From Planoprotostelium fungivorum (lineage: Eukaryota; Evosea; Variosea; Cavosteliida; Cavosteliaceae): a stretch of 64,000 nucleotides of DNA. The notes under the pieces are model-generated. The model was given only the letters and a program-made list of their open reading frames with translations, did no database searches and had not been told where the DNA came from. Location of the stretch: positions 1-64,000 of the forward strand of contig MDYQ01000353.1 in NCBI GenBank assembly GCA_003024175.1, in the 5' to 3' direction. Shown here piece by piece: positions 21,922 to 33,052 of this stretch; positions within the stretch are counted from its first letter, which is position 1, and every line of letters begins with the position of its first letter. The position numbers were made by a program, and so were the translations under genes.

Positions 21922-24900
21922 CTATTCTTGGTTTGCCGCGCACGAATCGTTCTCCTTGTCGTGAATCGCAGCCAGCAACTCCTTCGGTTTGAAAGAGAAG
22001 GAGAAACCCTTCGCCCTCGCCTCGTTGTCCATCTTTGTAACCGCCTCCATCATCTTCATCCTCTCCTGCATCATCCATCAGATGTCACCTCCATCATCTC
22101 CATCACCATCTTGAGTCGGTTGTTCTCGTTCTTCACTCGGGCGTGATGCTGGATCTTCTGCTTCTGATTGTGATGGCCGACGAGGTCGCTGTTGACTCTC
22201 TGCGCCTCTGCGAGTTGCTTCTTTAGATATTCGTGCTCGCGTGTCATCTTCATCTTCTCCTCATCAGAAATGTTGAGTTTCTCTCTCAGCCTCTCGGACT
22301 CTTCGAAAGACATCTGCTCTGATGACTTGAAGCGGAGGATCTGGTCGTTCAACTGGCGCGGTCTCAATGGTTGCGAAATAAAATAGAATAAAAGGTCGTC
22401 TCACCTCTCTGGACTCGACTTCCCTCTGAGAGGTGACGTTCTTCAGTTCTTCTTCTGTCTTTCTGAGTCTGGCGTCGACTGTTCTGGCCTCTTCAGAGAG
22501 TTCAAAGATTCTGGTTTGGAGGTCGGTGTTCATCGTTTCGTACTCTCGAATGTCAGCGTCCTTCTTCTGCAACTCTCTATCCAATTCGTTCGCTTCGTCT
22601 TCCAGCTGCTAGAAATCAGTCTCGTTGTAGACGAATGGAAAGTCTCGTTGTAGATGGAGAAATGACTCGTTGTAGAACGAATGACTCACGTCGAGGACTT
22701 TCTTCTCAGATGTCTCCCTCTCTGCCTCCATGTTCTTCAACTCTTCTCTCAGTTGGTGGATCTCACTCGACTTCAACACGAGCTCTTGAGCTTGGTCTCC
22801 CTCTACCATCTGTGTCTTCAACTGTTCCAAAGACACTCTGTGTTCCTCTTGAATCTGCGTCAATCGCTCGCGCTGCGATTCTCTCGCTCTCTCCATCTCC
22901 TCTTGCAATTCTATTCAACGTCAAAATTGTCTCGTTGTAGATGGAATATTCTCACCTCTACACTCCTTCTCCAAAGAGGACACCTTCTCCTTTAGAATCT
23001 CCTCCTCTCTCATCGATCTCTCCTTCTCTTCTCTCATGTCCGATAGGTGTTTCTCTTCCGATACCTTCTGTTGGCTCATGACTTGTTCTAGACGAGCGAG
23101 ACCGAGACGGTTCGAAGCTTCTGATGTTTCAGAGAACTTCTTAACCTCTTCGAGCTGGGAGGTGAGGCTGAGGATGGTGGAGTCTTGATTCTGAGACGTC
23201 TGTCTTAAATGGAGGACACACTCTTGAGCCGTAGTGTAATCTTTCTGAGAGGATTCCAACTGTTGTCATCAGACATCCGATGTCTCTTCTCTCGTGGAGA
23301 AATGAATATGTGGATCGTGTAAAAAGATGGAAAAATGGGATGTCTCGTTGTAGATGATGAAATCGCACCTGTTGGTTGATCTCCACGATGGTCTCTTCTC
23401 TATTGGACAATTGAGTTCGAATCTCGTCGATGGTTGATTGTAGTTTGACAGCCTCTTCCTCCAATATCGCAATCTCCTCACGCAGCTGTAAGAGTCAATC
23501 GTTGTAGACGACACTTCCTCTTCACCTTTCGGTTCTCATTGTTCAACTCCAGGGCGATTTCGCTCGACTTCTTCTCCTCGTCATTCCTCAGACCTTCGAT
23601 CAACTGACACATCTTCAGTATCTCTCGCCCCTCATGACATCATCGTCCGACATGATGATGAACACCATGTGACATGATGATGATGATGATGATGACTCAC
23701 CCTCGTCTGTCGATCAATCTGTTCGTCTCTTACCGCGATCGCTTCGTCTCTTGCCGTGAGCAATCTTTCCACCTCCCTCTTCGCTTCCACTTCCGATTTG
23801 AGTTGACCCACGAGCTCTTCGAACGTCTTCAACTTGTACTCGTAAGAGGAGACGGTCGTGTCCATCTCTTCTCTCAACGAACTACAATGCGTGAGAAATG
23901 AATTTCGACCGTCTACAACGCGTACCTCAGTTCAGCACTGCGCTCGGCGATGAGAGTGTCTTTCGATTTGGATTCCATCTCTAAGCGGAAGATTTCGCCT
24001 TCCATGTTTCGGTTCGTTGTAGATGAATGGGCGGCGGGCATGACAGACATCCTGCGGGTGAGCGACTTCCTTCTGTCCTCGTTGATGCTATTTTTAGACG
24101 ATTCTAACTCTCTCTTGGTCTCCCTCAAGAGATCTTCCAACTCTTGCACCCTGTTGGCTCTCTGTTTTAGATGAGAAAAATCATTCGAAATGTTTTCGCG
24201 GATCTTTCGATCTACAACGAGCCCACCTGCGACATTTCCCTCGACATCGCTTCCATCTTCTCTCTCAGCTCGTTCGTCTCTTCCTCTGAGCTCTTGACTG
24301 CCCTCGACCATCTTTCCTTCTCTTCGTTGGCTGTGACATCGACGCCCTTCTCCTTCTCTAGTAGACGAGCCTGCAGCTCTCGAATCGTCTTGTCCTTCGC
24401 CGCTTTACTCTTCGTCGTGTTCTCCACCAGCAATTTCATCTGGGAGATTTCCATCAGCATTTCGATCGTCTACAACCAGCCATCTCACTTGCACGTCGTA
24501 TTCGTTGAGTTGCTTCTCCAGGCTGGCCGCTCTGTCTTCGTATAGGTTTCTCTCGTTTTGGATGCGTAACATCTCTTGTTCTTGTCTCTCTATCTCTGAC
24601 AAGAGTTGTTCTTCGTTGCCTCCTCCCATCTCTTGAATCTGCGATTCGAGGTGGTCCTTCTCTTCGGTGAGAATTCGCAGATGCTCCTCGAGTTGGTTGA
24701 GATATTGAGACAGTTGTCCCAATTTCTCGGCTTGAGATTGATCGAAGGAAATTTGAGCTGAGGTAAGTGAGATTTCGTAGAAAACACTTGGAATTTTCGT
24801 GGGAATTTGTAAGAATTTTACCTCGAAGATTCTTATTCTCCAGTTGTAGTTTGAGGACGTTGGGATTGTTGTTGATCTGCTGCTGCATTTCTTTGATAAT

Positions 24901-26824
24901 CTTCTCCAAATCATTGATCTACAACGGTCAATCTCTCATTCCCTTCACATTTCTCACCTGCTCGTTTGTCGATCGACCAGTAGGCTTGTTTCTAAACTTG
25001 AGAACATTCTGTATCCTCTGTTTTCCTTCAATTTCATCTATCTACAACGAACCATGACGAAATTTCACCTGCATTTCGTTGTTGAGACCCGAAATGACAG
25101 AGTTCAGCTGATCGATCGTCTCGTGGCTCTCTTCCAAGCTCTTGCGGTAGTCTCCATTACGCATAGTGCAAGATAAAATCAGCTTCTCCATCTCTGTGAT
25201 TCTGTCGGCAGGAAAATCTTGGGTCGAAACGGGGACGTAAGTCACTGTGCGAGGTCAGAGGTGAAGAAAGAATAAAACGAAATAAAAGATGATGGACGAT
25301 CACATTGTGCGTTGTGGAGCTTCTGCTTCAACTGTTGGATTTCGACTTGAAGGGCGGCGATGCCTCCGGAAGTGTCTTCATTCAGAGTGATCTGTTCGAG
25401 TCAATCTCCCTCCCTTCTCATCATCTCACTTGGTTCTTAATCAGCTTGGCCCTCTGTGCAAATTTGAGGGTGGACAGTGTCTCCGCGTAATGGATGTCTG
25501 AGGGACTGACCGTGGCAATCATCGTACACTTACTGTTTCCGCCAAGAGAATCCTATTCCGTTCAGCCTCGAGACAAAAAGAAGAGACACTCACCCTCAGG
25601 AAAAAAGTCAACTTTGAATCACGATAGGCAACGTGTCTAGATAAACCAGTTCCAACGTCAACGAGAGCTCGGATGACATTGCCCAGGGCAGAGAGGGACT
25701 TGTTGATGCTGCCCGCCTCTTTCAGTCTCACGCCGGTGGCGTCTGTGTTCTTCTGTCTCTCTGAACCAGCCAGATCGATGATGTTGAGCTTGGACGTCTT
25801 GATGGACGTGACGCTGTTGCGGCTCTCGCGAGATTGGATGGAGAGAGTTAAGACAGAGTGAGAGCGAGAGGATTCAGAGTTGGCGGCGGTGGACCCCACT
25901 TTTCGATTGAAATTACCCGTTCGGATGAGCTGTGATGGAGGTGAATCGATGATGGATGGTGATGGAGGTTGGAGATGATGATGGATCACCTGGAGTGCGT
26001 CTTGGACGGTCGTGACTCGCTCTTGCACGAGATTTTCGACGTAGACACCCGATCTCATGTCTTCTCTGATGTCTGATTGTAATGAGTCGAATGAGACGAT
26101 GGCACGAGAGGAATGACTCACTCAGGCCGTGATCTGATGGATTCAAGAGATCCGTGATGTGTTCATTGTAGATCTCAAAGTACGAACACTTGCACAGAAA
26201 CTCGACACCCTTCGAAGAGATCAGAAGAGGAGAAGACAGATGATGGCTCACGTTTCTCTCGGCTCGACTGGTGTGAACAAAGATGTACTCTAATACTCGG
26301 GCTACGAGTCCTCTCTGAGGGTGCGGCACAGCGTCATCACTATCCACTCCACCGATGGTGAAGGTCTTACCACTTCCAGTCTGTCCATAAGCGAAGATGG
26401 TTCCGTTGTATCTGGAAATGGATGTCGGAACAGAGCAAAATAGAGGGAGTGACGGAGGAAACATACCCTGAGAGACATGTGTCTGTGATCGGCTTGGCGG
26501 CGTCGATGAAGATGGATTCCTGAGTCGAGTCCTCTCCTGCGATCCAATCGAAGGTGAAGGCCTTATCTCCATGAACTCGGACCATGTTGGCATTGGTATC
26601 CACTGTGATACATTTTTTACCGTTGACACTGAGCTCTTTCGAGTTCATCGGTCGAACACGAACGCATACCTAGATTAGATTAGACGACGAAAGATTCGTA
26701 CTATTCATGATGCCACCTTGATATTCTCTGTTCCAGCCCTCTCCATGATGGCGGTCAGATGCGGTCGTTTGTTGATTTGAATTTCTGTGATGCCCACTTT
26801 TGCGCGGGAAAACATCTCGATCAT
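21922..26824 (-). CDS. Kinesin, kinesin-12 (KIF15)-like, with long coiled coil
   Basis: N-terminal motor domain: the first exon ends [10 protein letters not shown], continuing [14 protein letters not shown]. Then come [20 protein letters not shown] (P-loop), [22 protein letters not shown] (switch I), [12 protein letters not shown] (switch II) and [19 protein letters not shown]. The neck, with [17 protein letters not shown], leads to [19 protein letters not shown], which closely resembles the KIF15 neck region. About 3 kb of short exons encoding almost unbroken coiled coil follow. The C-terminus reads [17 protein letters not shown] and ends at TAG 21922-21924. The start could be ATG 26824, 26815 or 26747. 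Likely a plus-end motor acting on the spindle. Introns carry many TCTACAACG-type words. A TTTTGCGCGGGAAAA word (26798-26812) lies at the 5' end, and a MITE sits 23 bases upstream of the outermost start. Confidence 0.9.
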
Positions 26825-26846
26825 CTACAACCTAAATTGACAATTA

Positions 26847-26970
26847 TTGTGCGGCCCAAGCGATTATTTACCTTTTCAAATAAGTGCGTTAAGAAGACGA
26901 GTATCCATGGTGATTTTGCGTTATCGTACCGCGTGCTAAAGAAAGGTAAATATTCGCATGGGCCGTACAA
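26847..26970. mobile_element. MITE copy 1 (TA target site, about 30-base terminal inverted repeats)
   Basis: A 124-base element begins TTGTGCGGCCCAAGCG and ends with its near inverse CGCATGGGCCGTACAA. The inverted repeats extend about 28-30 bases with few mismatches, to TATTTACCTTT. It is flanked on both sides by TA, as expected for Tc1/mariner-type insertion. A second copy about 90 percent identical is at 57415-57537. It has no coding capacity. It lies directly upstream of the kinesin start, so it is in the promoter, 5' leader or a 5' intron. Confidence 0.88.
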
Positions 26971-27151
26971 TATCATTCTGTATTTTTCTCGTATTTCAGA
27001 GAGAGAGCACCGTTCTATCACCTCTTCTGTCTTCAGTTCTGAATATTGAAGAACACAAGAGAGTTATGATCATCCAATGTCTCTAATGTGATGACTTTCG
27101 AGAGTTCAGCCGATGTCATCCTGAGGTTGAGATGATGATCGTTTCTTGCTC

Positions 27152-28160
27152 TTACGTCTCCTCCTTTTTATTGTTTTCTTTCAATACAAGAGAAGACAAG
27201 GCATGATGTTCTGGTCGGCTGGAATAATCCTCGATCGTGACGATGCGAGCCGCTGATGTTTCATCATCGAACGTAACGTGCACATTGAGTGTGTCTATGC
27301 AGAAAGCCCAAGCTTCTCCGTTCTTCTGATTCTTCCTCTTCCAACAATAAGACCTCGGGTCCTCTCCTATCACCTGTTTCGTTCAGATTGAATCTCGCCC
27401 CATCGATCATGATGGTGATGGATCACAGGCTTACCTCTTCGATAGCATGTTTTAGACTCTCTGGACTCTTGTAATACTTTGTAATTCCCTGTCCCACGAG
27501 TCTCTTTACCTCTTCCTCCATCCCATCACTCCACATGATGTTCTCGATCTTGGCCCGAGGTGATTCTTCGATCCAAGCGGGATTGGTCGCTTCCTCTATG
27601 ATATCGTAACGAGAGATGTAAGGCTTGACGTCCAAAACAGGTGTTCCTGTTGTGAGAATGAGAAGAATTGATCGTGTTGAAGGTACAATCACCATCGACA
27701 AGATCAACACCAGACAGGTGGAGTGTATCGCCTTCGATCGATTCGAGCTTCACTGCCGTAAGACCGATTGGGTTTGGATGATGGGGCGATCTGATACGAC
27801 AGCGTGAGGACGTTGAGACGATGTCATGCTTTCATCTTCACCTGGTTGCCAAGACTCCCACTTTCTTTCCTTCTAATCTGGGTGGTGCGATCTTCATCAT
27901 CTTGTGTTGGTTTTTGTTCTGATGGAAGACAAAGATCAACCAAACGTGAGAATACTCCTCCAAACCCTCTGTATGAATCAGTTCTGTCTGAAGACTCCGA
28001 GATCACCAAGAGAATGGTCCGCATTGATGTTGGGTCCATAATTGATCTTCAAAGTTGCTTTGGAATGTTTTGAGAGACGACCCTGACGAGGAGTTCCATT
28101 CTTCTCTTTGAAGACACTCTCAATGTAACCAATCGGATCTAATTCAAACATCCTACTCAT
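27152..28160 (-). CDS. TRMO: tRNA (adenine37-N6)-methyltransferase, TRMO/TsaA family
   Basis: Starts MSRMFELDPIGYIESVFKEK at 28160. The family blocks follow in order: KNGTPRQG, then GLEEYSHVWLIFVFHQN, then PPRLEGKKVGVLATRSPYR, TNPIGLTAVKLESIEGD, LHLSGVDLVDGTPVLDVKPY. The C-terminal part with WSDGMEEEVKRLVGQG, SPESLKHAIEEV and DPRSYCWKRK matches the second domain seen in animal TRMO. It ends at TAA 27152-27154 after about five introns. The enzyme adds a methyl group from S-adenosylmethionine to N6-threonylcarbamoyladenosine at tRNA position 37. A last short exon of about 75 residues after IGEDPRSY closes the gene. Confidence 0.92.
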
Positions 28161-28652
28161 CTGATCTGAGAGTTACGCACGCTCCTACAACCCACCAGCG
28201 GACAGATTGTTCTCATTCATCGATCTTCGGCAGCACACATACCCTTTCCTCGTTTTACCTCATTGAATCCGGTGAAATGACAGAGGTGAGCTTGATCACG
28301 ATTAATCATCATCACAAAGACATGTTGCACTAGTCAATAGCCACCCTTGTCAGGTTATCAGAGTGAAGTCTTCCCTTCTGTCCATGTTACATATAGATCT
28401 TTCCTCCATCCTTTCATCATCATCACTCGTTGCTCCCGATCTAGCGTCAGGCGGCAATCGGTGTGCGACACCTGGTGTCAATCACTCCACAGCTTGGTCG
28501 TATGAAGATTTACCCTCCAGCGGAAATTTGGATTGTCTTCCATTTGCTGGACTATTCCAACGTTTGGAAGCCACGCTATCCCTCTCCTCTCTCTCATAAC
28601 GAACACTGTCTGTAACACTACACCAACAACAACACTAGTACCAATAAATACG
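28161..28652. other. Intergenic promoter region between TRMO and the peptide precursor
   Basis: These 490 bases separate two divergent genes. A CT-rich tract and CACCAACAACAACACTAGTA lie just before the precursor start, as a likely 5' leader. No coding region is supported. Confidence 0.4.
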
Positions 28653-30145
28653 ATGAGCCGTATCCTCTTTGCCGTTCTCGGCTTCGCACTCTTGGTCTCA
28701 GCCGACACTACCAACAACATTCTCAACGGTTCCCCCGTCACCCTCTTAAAGAACGGCATCCTCAACGGTGTCCTTCCCCAATCTCTCACCAGAAGGTCTC
28801 ACACCGAGAACAACATCCTCAATGCATCGCCCGTCGGAGGTTTAGATGAGGGCATCCTCAACGGACTCCCTCTTAGCGGCCTCGGCGGCCTCGGTGGCTT
28901 CGCTGAGAAGAGACAGCAACCTCTCGGTTTCCTCTCTGGAGGTCTCCTCCGTGATACCCCCGTCAACTTTTTGGGAGAGGGTGAATTAGAACATGCACGA
29001 TGATGGTAGCTGATGCGAGCAGGTGTCTTGACTCAGGGTGTTCTCAACGGTGCTCGCTTGAAGAGAGATCTGTCCAACAACATCCTCAACGGTTCCCCCT
29101 TCAACATCGCTCAGAACGGTGTCGCCATCGGCCGTCCCTTCTCTCCCTTCTTCAAAAGACAAGTCATGTCCGCCGTCGAGGCCGTCTTCAATGCCATCGA
29201 TGGCGAGTCCGAGGACTTCAAGAGAGGAATCTCTGGTGAGTCTCTCTCCCACTCTTCCCCTCACGTGACGTGCAGTTAACCACCTATCAGAAGACACCAC
29301 TACCAACTTCCTGAACGGCTCCCCCGTCAACGCCGAAGGTCTCCGCGTCGAAAACGTCCAAGTCCTCTCGAACAACCGTTACGGATTCCCCTCCAAGAGA
29401 TCCAGCACCACCAACAACGTTCTCAACGGCTCTCCCATCAACCTCGTCCAACACGGAGTTGCCAACGGCCTCTTCTCCCCCGTCGAGGGTCTCTTGAGCC
29501 AGAACAAGCGCTCTCCCTTCGGTGATGTCCTCACTGACGGTCTCTTACGCAGCCTCTTCCGCGGAAAGGGTGAGTCGTCTTGACATCTACAACCGTCTCT
29601 GATGACGATCATCAGGAATCGCCGCCACCACTTCTTACGGCTCTCGCGTCTACGTCCACGCCGACATCGCAGCCAACATCGCCATCGATATCCCCACTCA
29701 GAACGGTCTCCTCTCTTCTCTCTCCTCCATCGCCGGCGGCATCGTCTCTCTCGGCAACTTGGTCTCTGCCTCTCCCTCTTCCACCGCCTTCTTGTCCATC
29801 AAGGCCGACGCCGACGTCACCGTCAACATTGGTATCGCCGCCGACCTGAAGGTCACCCTCCCCGCCGGCTGCTTCCCCCTCTACACCTCCGACTCCCTCT
29901 TCGGCTCCGCTCAGCTCGGTGTCCGCGTCCAAGTAGAAGGAGAGGCCAACGTTGCCGCTGCCCTCGTCACCCCCGTCTTAGACGCCAGCGTCGGCCCCAC
30001 CAAGGTTGGAATTCTCAAGGTCATCGACTCCGCTCAGAGCACCTTTGCTTCTCTGCCCGTTGCCGTCGAGGCCGGCCGTATCGTCGCCCACTTGGGAGAC
30101 GATTGCAACGGTATCTACATCTTTGTTGGAATCCAGACTAACTGA
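28653..30145 (+). CDS. Secreted repeat proprotein with dibasic processing sites
   Basis: Four exons (28653-28980, 29023-29235, 29291-29569, 29616-30145) join in frame to give 449 residues. Residues 1-17 (MSRILFAVLGFALLVSA) are a signal peptide. From 18 to about 254 the chain is divided by RR at 47-48 and KR at 86-87, 123-124, 154-155, 176-177, 216-217 and 253-254. The segments between share the motif NNILNGSPV or close variants (FLNGSPV, NVLNGSPI, NILNASPV), often followed by a second NGI/NGV-type half. The C-terminal 180 residues form a separate Ala/Val-rich domain with two Cys residues (GCFPLY, DDCNGIY). The architecture is that of a Kex2/furin-processed multi-peptide precursor, as in fungal KEP or RiPP precursors and animal neuropeptide precursors. 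No homologue was recognised and no modifying enzyme lies next to it. Codon usage is strongly biased towards C-ending codons, suggesting high expression. Confidence 0.85.
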
Positions 30146-30240
30146 AAATAAAACGTCGGGTTTGATCGTGATCTTCTTCGTTTTCACATCAGAGTGGAGA
30201 GATGAGGTGATGCGGCCGAGTTCAGAGTCTTTATGTCTTC

Positions 30241-32618
30241 TCATTCGATGTGCTTCTCGAGGCGAGTCAGATCGGTGGAGAGGGTGTCCAGCTGTCGAGT
30301 CATCTCTTCGTCCTTCTGTGAGAAATACTTCCAACTTCCCAATTGAGATCTCCACTGTTCCAGCTGAGAGCGAACGTCTTTCTTCTGAGAAGAAGGTCAA
30401 TTCGAATGTGAGTCGACACACGGGAGCTCACCTCTTCCTCTTTCAGCTGTGAGGACAGATAGGTCTGGATCTGGGTGTTGATCTGCTTCAGATCTGGAGA
30501 CTTTCTCTCTCTGTCCCACGAGATGATCTTCTCTCCCCACTCGTCGATCTCTTTCTCCCAGGTGCTCTATACCGTGTCATTACGTACCATTACGTTCAAA
30601 AATCACTTCATCTACAATGGTGAGCTTTCCTTCGTCCAGGATGCAGCGACCGTCGACCCACGAGTACTCGACGCTGTATCAGATTGAGCGTCTACAACGG
30701 CATTGTAGATGACGTCACCGATTGGTTCCAACGTATACCAAGCTGATGATAGGATTGTAGACCGGTCTCGCCGCTAATTTGACAGCGATCACGTCTGCTC
30801 TCTTTCCTACCTCCAGCGATCCAATCAAATGGTCCAGACCTATCATGTGTCGATATGAAATATAAAATAGATTCAATATGGTTATTGATGTCTCGTTGTA
30901 GATCACCTAATGCCTTCGCTCCGTTCATCGTACCGAATCGTAAGATCTCCGCGCCTGTGCGTTTCATTCATTTGAGACAATCTACAACGAGACAAACTCA
31001 CCCGGTAGGGCGGGGTCCTCCACCTTGTACTTATCTACGAGAGCAGAAGTTCTCATCTCACCCAACATGTCTAAATCGTCATTGGAAGCCGCTCCATCTG
31101 TTCCTAAGCCAACATTGACACCGGCTCGAATCAATTTAGACGTAGGGCAGATACCTATATCAGTGAATAGAGAGAATATAAGAAAAGAGGAGAGAAAAAG
31201 AAAAGAGGAGAGAAAAAGAAAGGAGGAGGGAAAAAGAAGAAGAAAGGAAAAGAAAAAGCGAAAAAAACGGCACCCGATCCCAGCTTGAGATTGGATTCTG
31301 GGCAGTGAGCGACAGAAGCACCGGAAGATGCGACAATGTTGATGTCCTCGTCGGTCAGCTGTGTCATGTGAACGGCGATGAGTCTCTCGTTCATCATTCC
31401 CAAGTCAACCTGTTTCATCGGTCTACATGTGATGACACTCATCTACGATGTGTATCGTATGATGTCATTAGAACCACGATGATCACATGATGATGAGACG
31501 ACAGTGGTGAAGCGATGATCACTTGATGAGATGACGATCATGTCATGATCGAGACACGATGGATGAGATGTTCGTGTTGATGTCATGATGGAGAAGACAC
31601 TTACTAGTCTCTTGATAGGAGATCTTCCCAATTGATCGTTCTTCTTATGCTCTGAAACCTCGAAGGAAGTTTCGTGTAAATGGATGTGAACTTTCGTGTC
31701 ATACCTCTCCGAAATTTCCTTCATGCGGAGGAGATCTTCGTCACCCACTGAGAGGGGGGATCAGGCCGGTGGCACAAATATTCGATCCTCACCCGTGTAA
31801 GTGGCGTGAGGAGCTAAGACGACTCGGATTCTGGAATGTTTCTCGTATTTCTGAATAAGAGCGAGACCCTAACTATTGTTAGAAGAGGTGGTGAATCGAT
31901 GAGATGATTTCATATTTCCACACCGATCATGACGTCGTTACTCTCACCTTGTCGATGTACTCTTGAGATGATGATGCCCAAGCGCTGGGAAATTGAATGA
32001 TGATGGCTCCCACAGTTCCTCTCATGCCAACCTGATCTCAACATTCAATCTCATCTGATACCGATGTGTGATGCCACCACTCACCTGATCGACGACCTCG
32101 GCAGTTACATCGGGGAAGAAGTACATATCGTTGAAGCATGTGACACCACTCTTGATCATCTCAGAGACGGCAATGCGACTTCCTGTTCTGACGAATTCGG
32201 GTGACATCCATTTGCCCTCGTGAGGCCACATGAAATGCTGAGAAGGTTGACTGTTGGATTTGGTTTAAGATAGTTCTCACGATGAGCCACTCGTTCAATT
32301 CGACACCATCGCAGAGACCTCTTAAAAGAGTCATGGGCGAATGAGAATGGAGGTTGACTAGACCGGGCATCAGTGCGTGATGTTTAGACAGATCATGTTC
32401 CTGTCAGTGTCAATCGATCTCGAGTCGTGATTGAACAAAGAGCGGTCGTAGTGAACCACCTTGTCAGCCACATATTTGGACGAGATATCTTTGGTTGGAA
32501 GTATGTCCACGATGACGCCATCACGGATGACGAGGGAGTGGTGCTCGTGATAGACATCTCTAGGTTCTACGGGCACAATCCATCTGGCATGAATGATCGT
32601 ATCCACACGTTGTGCCAT
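30241..32618 (-). CDS. 5-methylthioadenosine/S-adenosylhomocysteine-type deaminase with coiled-coil tail
   Basis: Starts [19 protein letters not shown] at 32618, typical of the TRZ/ATZ amidohydrolases. Metal and substrate motifs follow in order: [19 protein letters not shown] (His-x-His), [73 protein letters not shown] (Asp) and [16 protein letters not shown]. This is the MtaD/SAH-deaminase group acting on adenine nucleoside derivatives; guanine or cytosine deaminase is less likely. After the last amidohydrolase strand ([13 protein letters not shown]) the splicing appears to continue into about 100 residues of charged coiled coil ([21 protein letters not shown]) ending at TGA 30241-30243. The extension is unusual for the family and could instead be a separate small gene. 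Confidence 0.85.
31180..31268. repeat. Purine-rich low-complexity tract in a deaminase intron
   Basis: Repeats of GAGAAAAAGAAAAGAG and shorter variants lie within one intron of the minus-strand deaminase gene. On the coding strand they form a long polypyrimidine run before the 3' splice site. Confidence 0.8.
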
Positions 32619-33052
32619 CGTTGAACTTTCTTCTGTCAAGATGGATCAGGTGATCAGGAAATAATTGTGTCGAGGAAATCGGAGCAAGGTTCGTTGTAGA
32701 TGACCACCTTCAGCTGACACAGAAAGTGGTCGTCTTTCGACTCTTCACAATATCATCTATATTGTCCGTCTGCAATGCGTCACATCGCATTCACTTCCGA
32801 GCAACCTGGGTTGGTGTGGTTCGACCAATGACCTCCTCATGAAACAGTGTCATTCTGATGATTTAAAGAGTCAAAAACGATCGTCCGAGACCATTGTCCT
32901 GTGTACCTTGCTTGGTATCGCTCGGCTGTGCATTGATTGAGAATTCGGCTCCAGAGAGATTACGCAGATGAATGTTCATCATGATAGCAGATGATCTTCT
33001 CTCATTATTCATCTGTCTGTGCAATGTAAGAGGTCCTGCTATTCGATGAAGA
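32619..33052. other. Divergent intergenic region without a supportable gene
   Basis: About 430 bases lie between the deaminase start and the CLU-domain gene. It contains one TCGTTGTAGATGACC word near 32693. A 5' exon of the CLU gene may lie here but cannot be shown. Confidence 0.35.

Noticed and set aside
29602-30141. Arg/His/Pro-rich open frame overlapping the peptide precursor
   Set aside because: It is an out-of-frame reading of a strongly C-ending codon-biased exon; the precursor frame has the signal peptide, splice sites and repeats.
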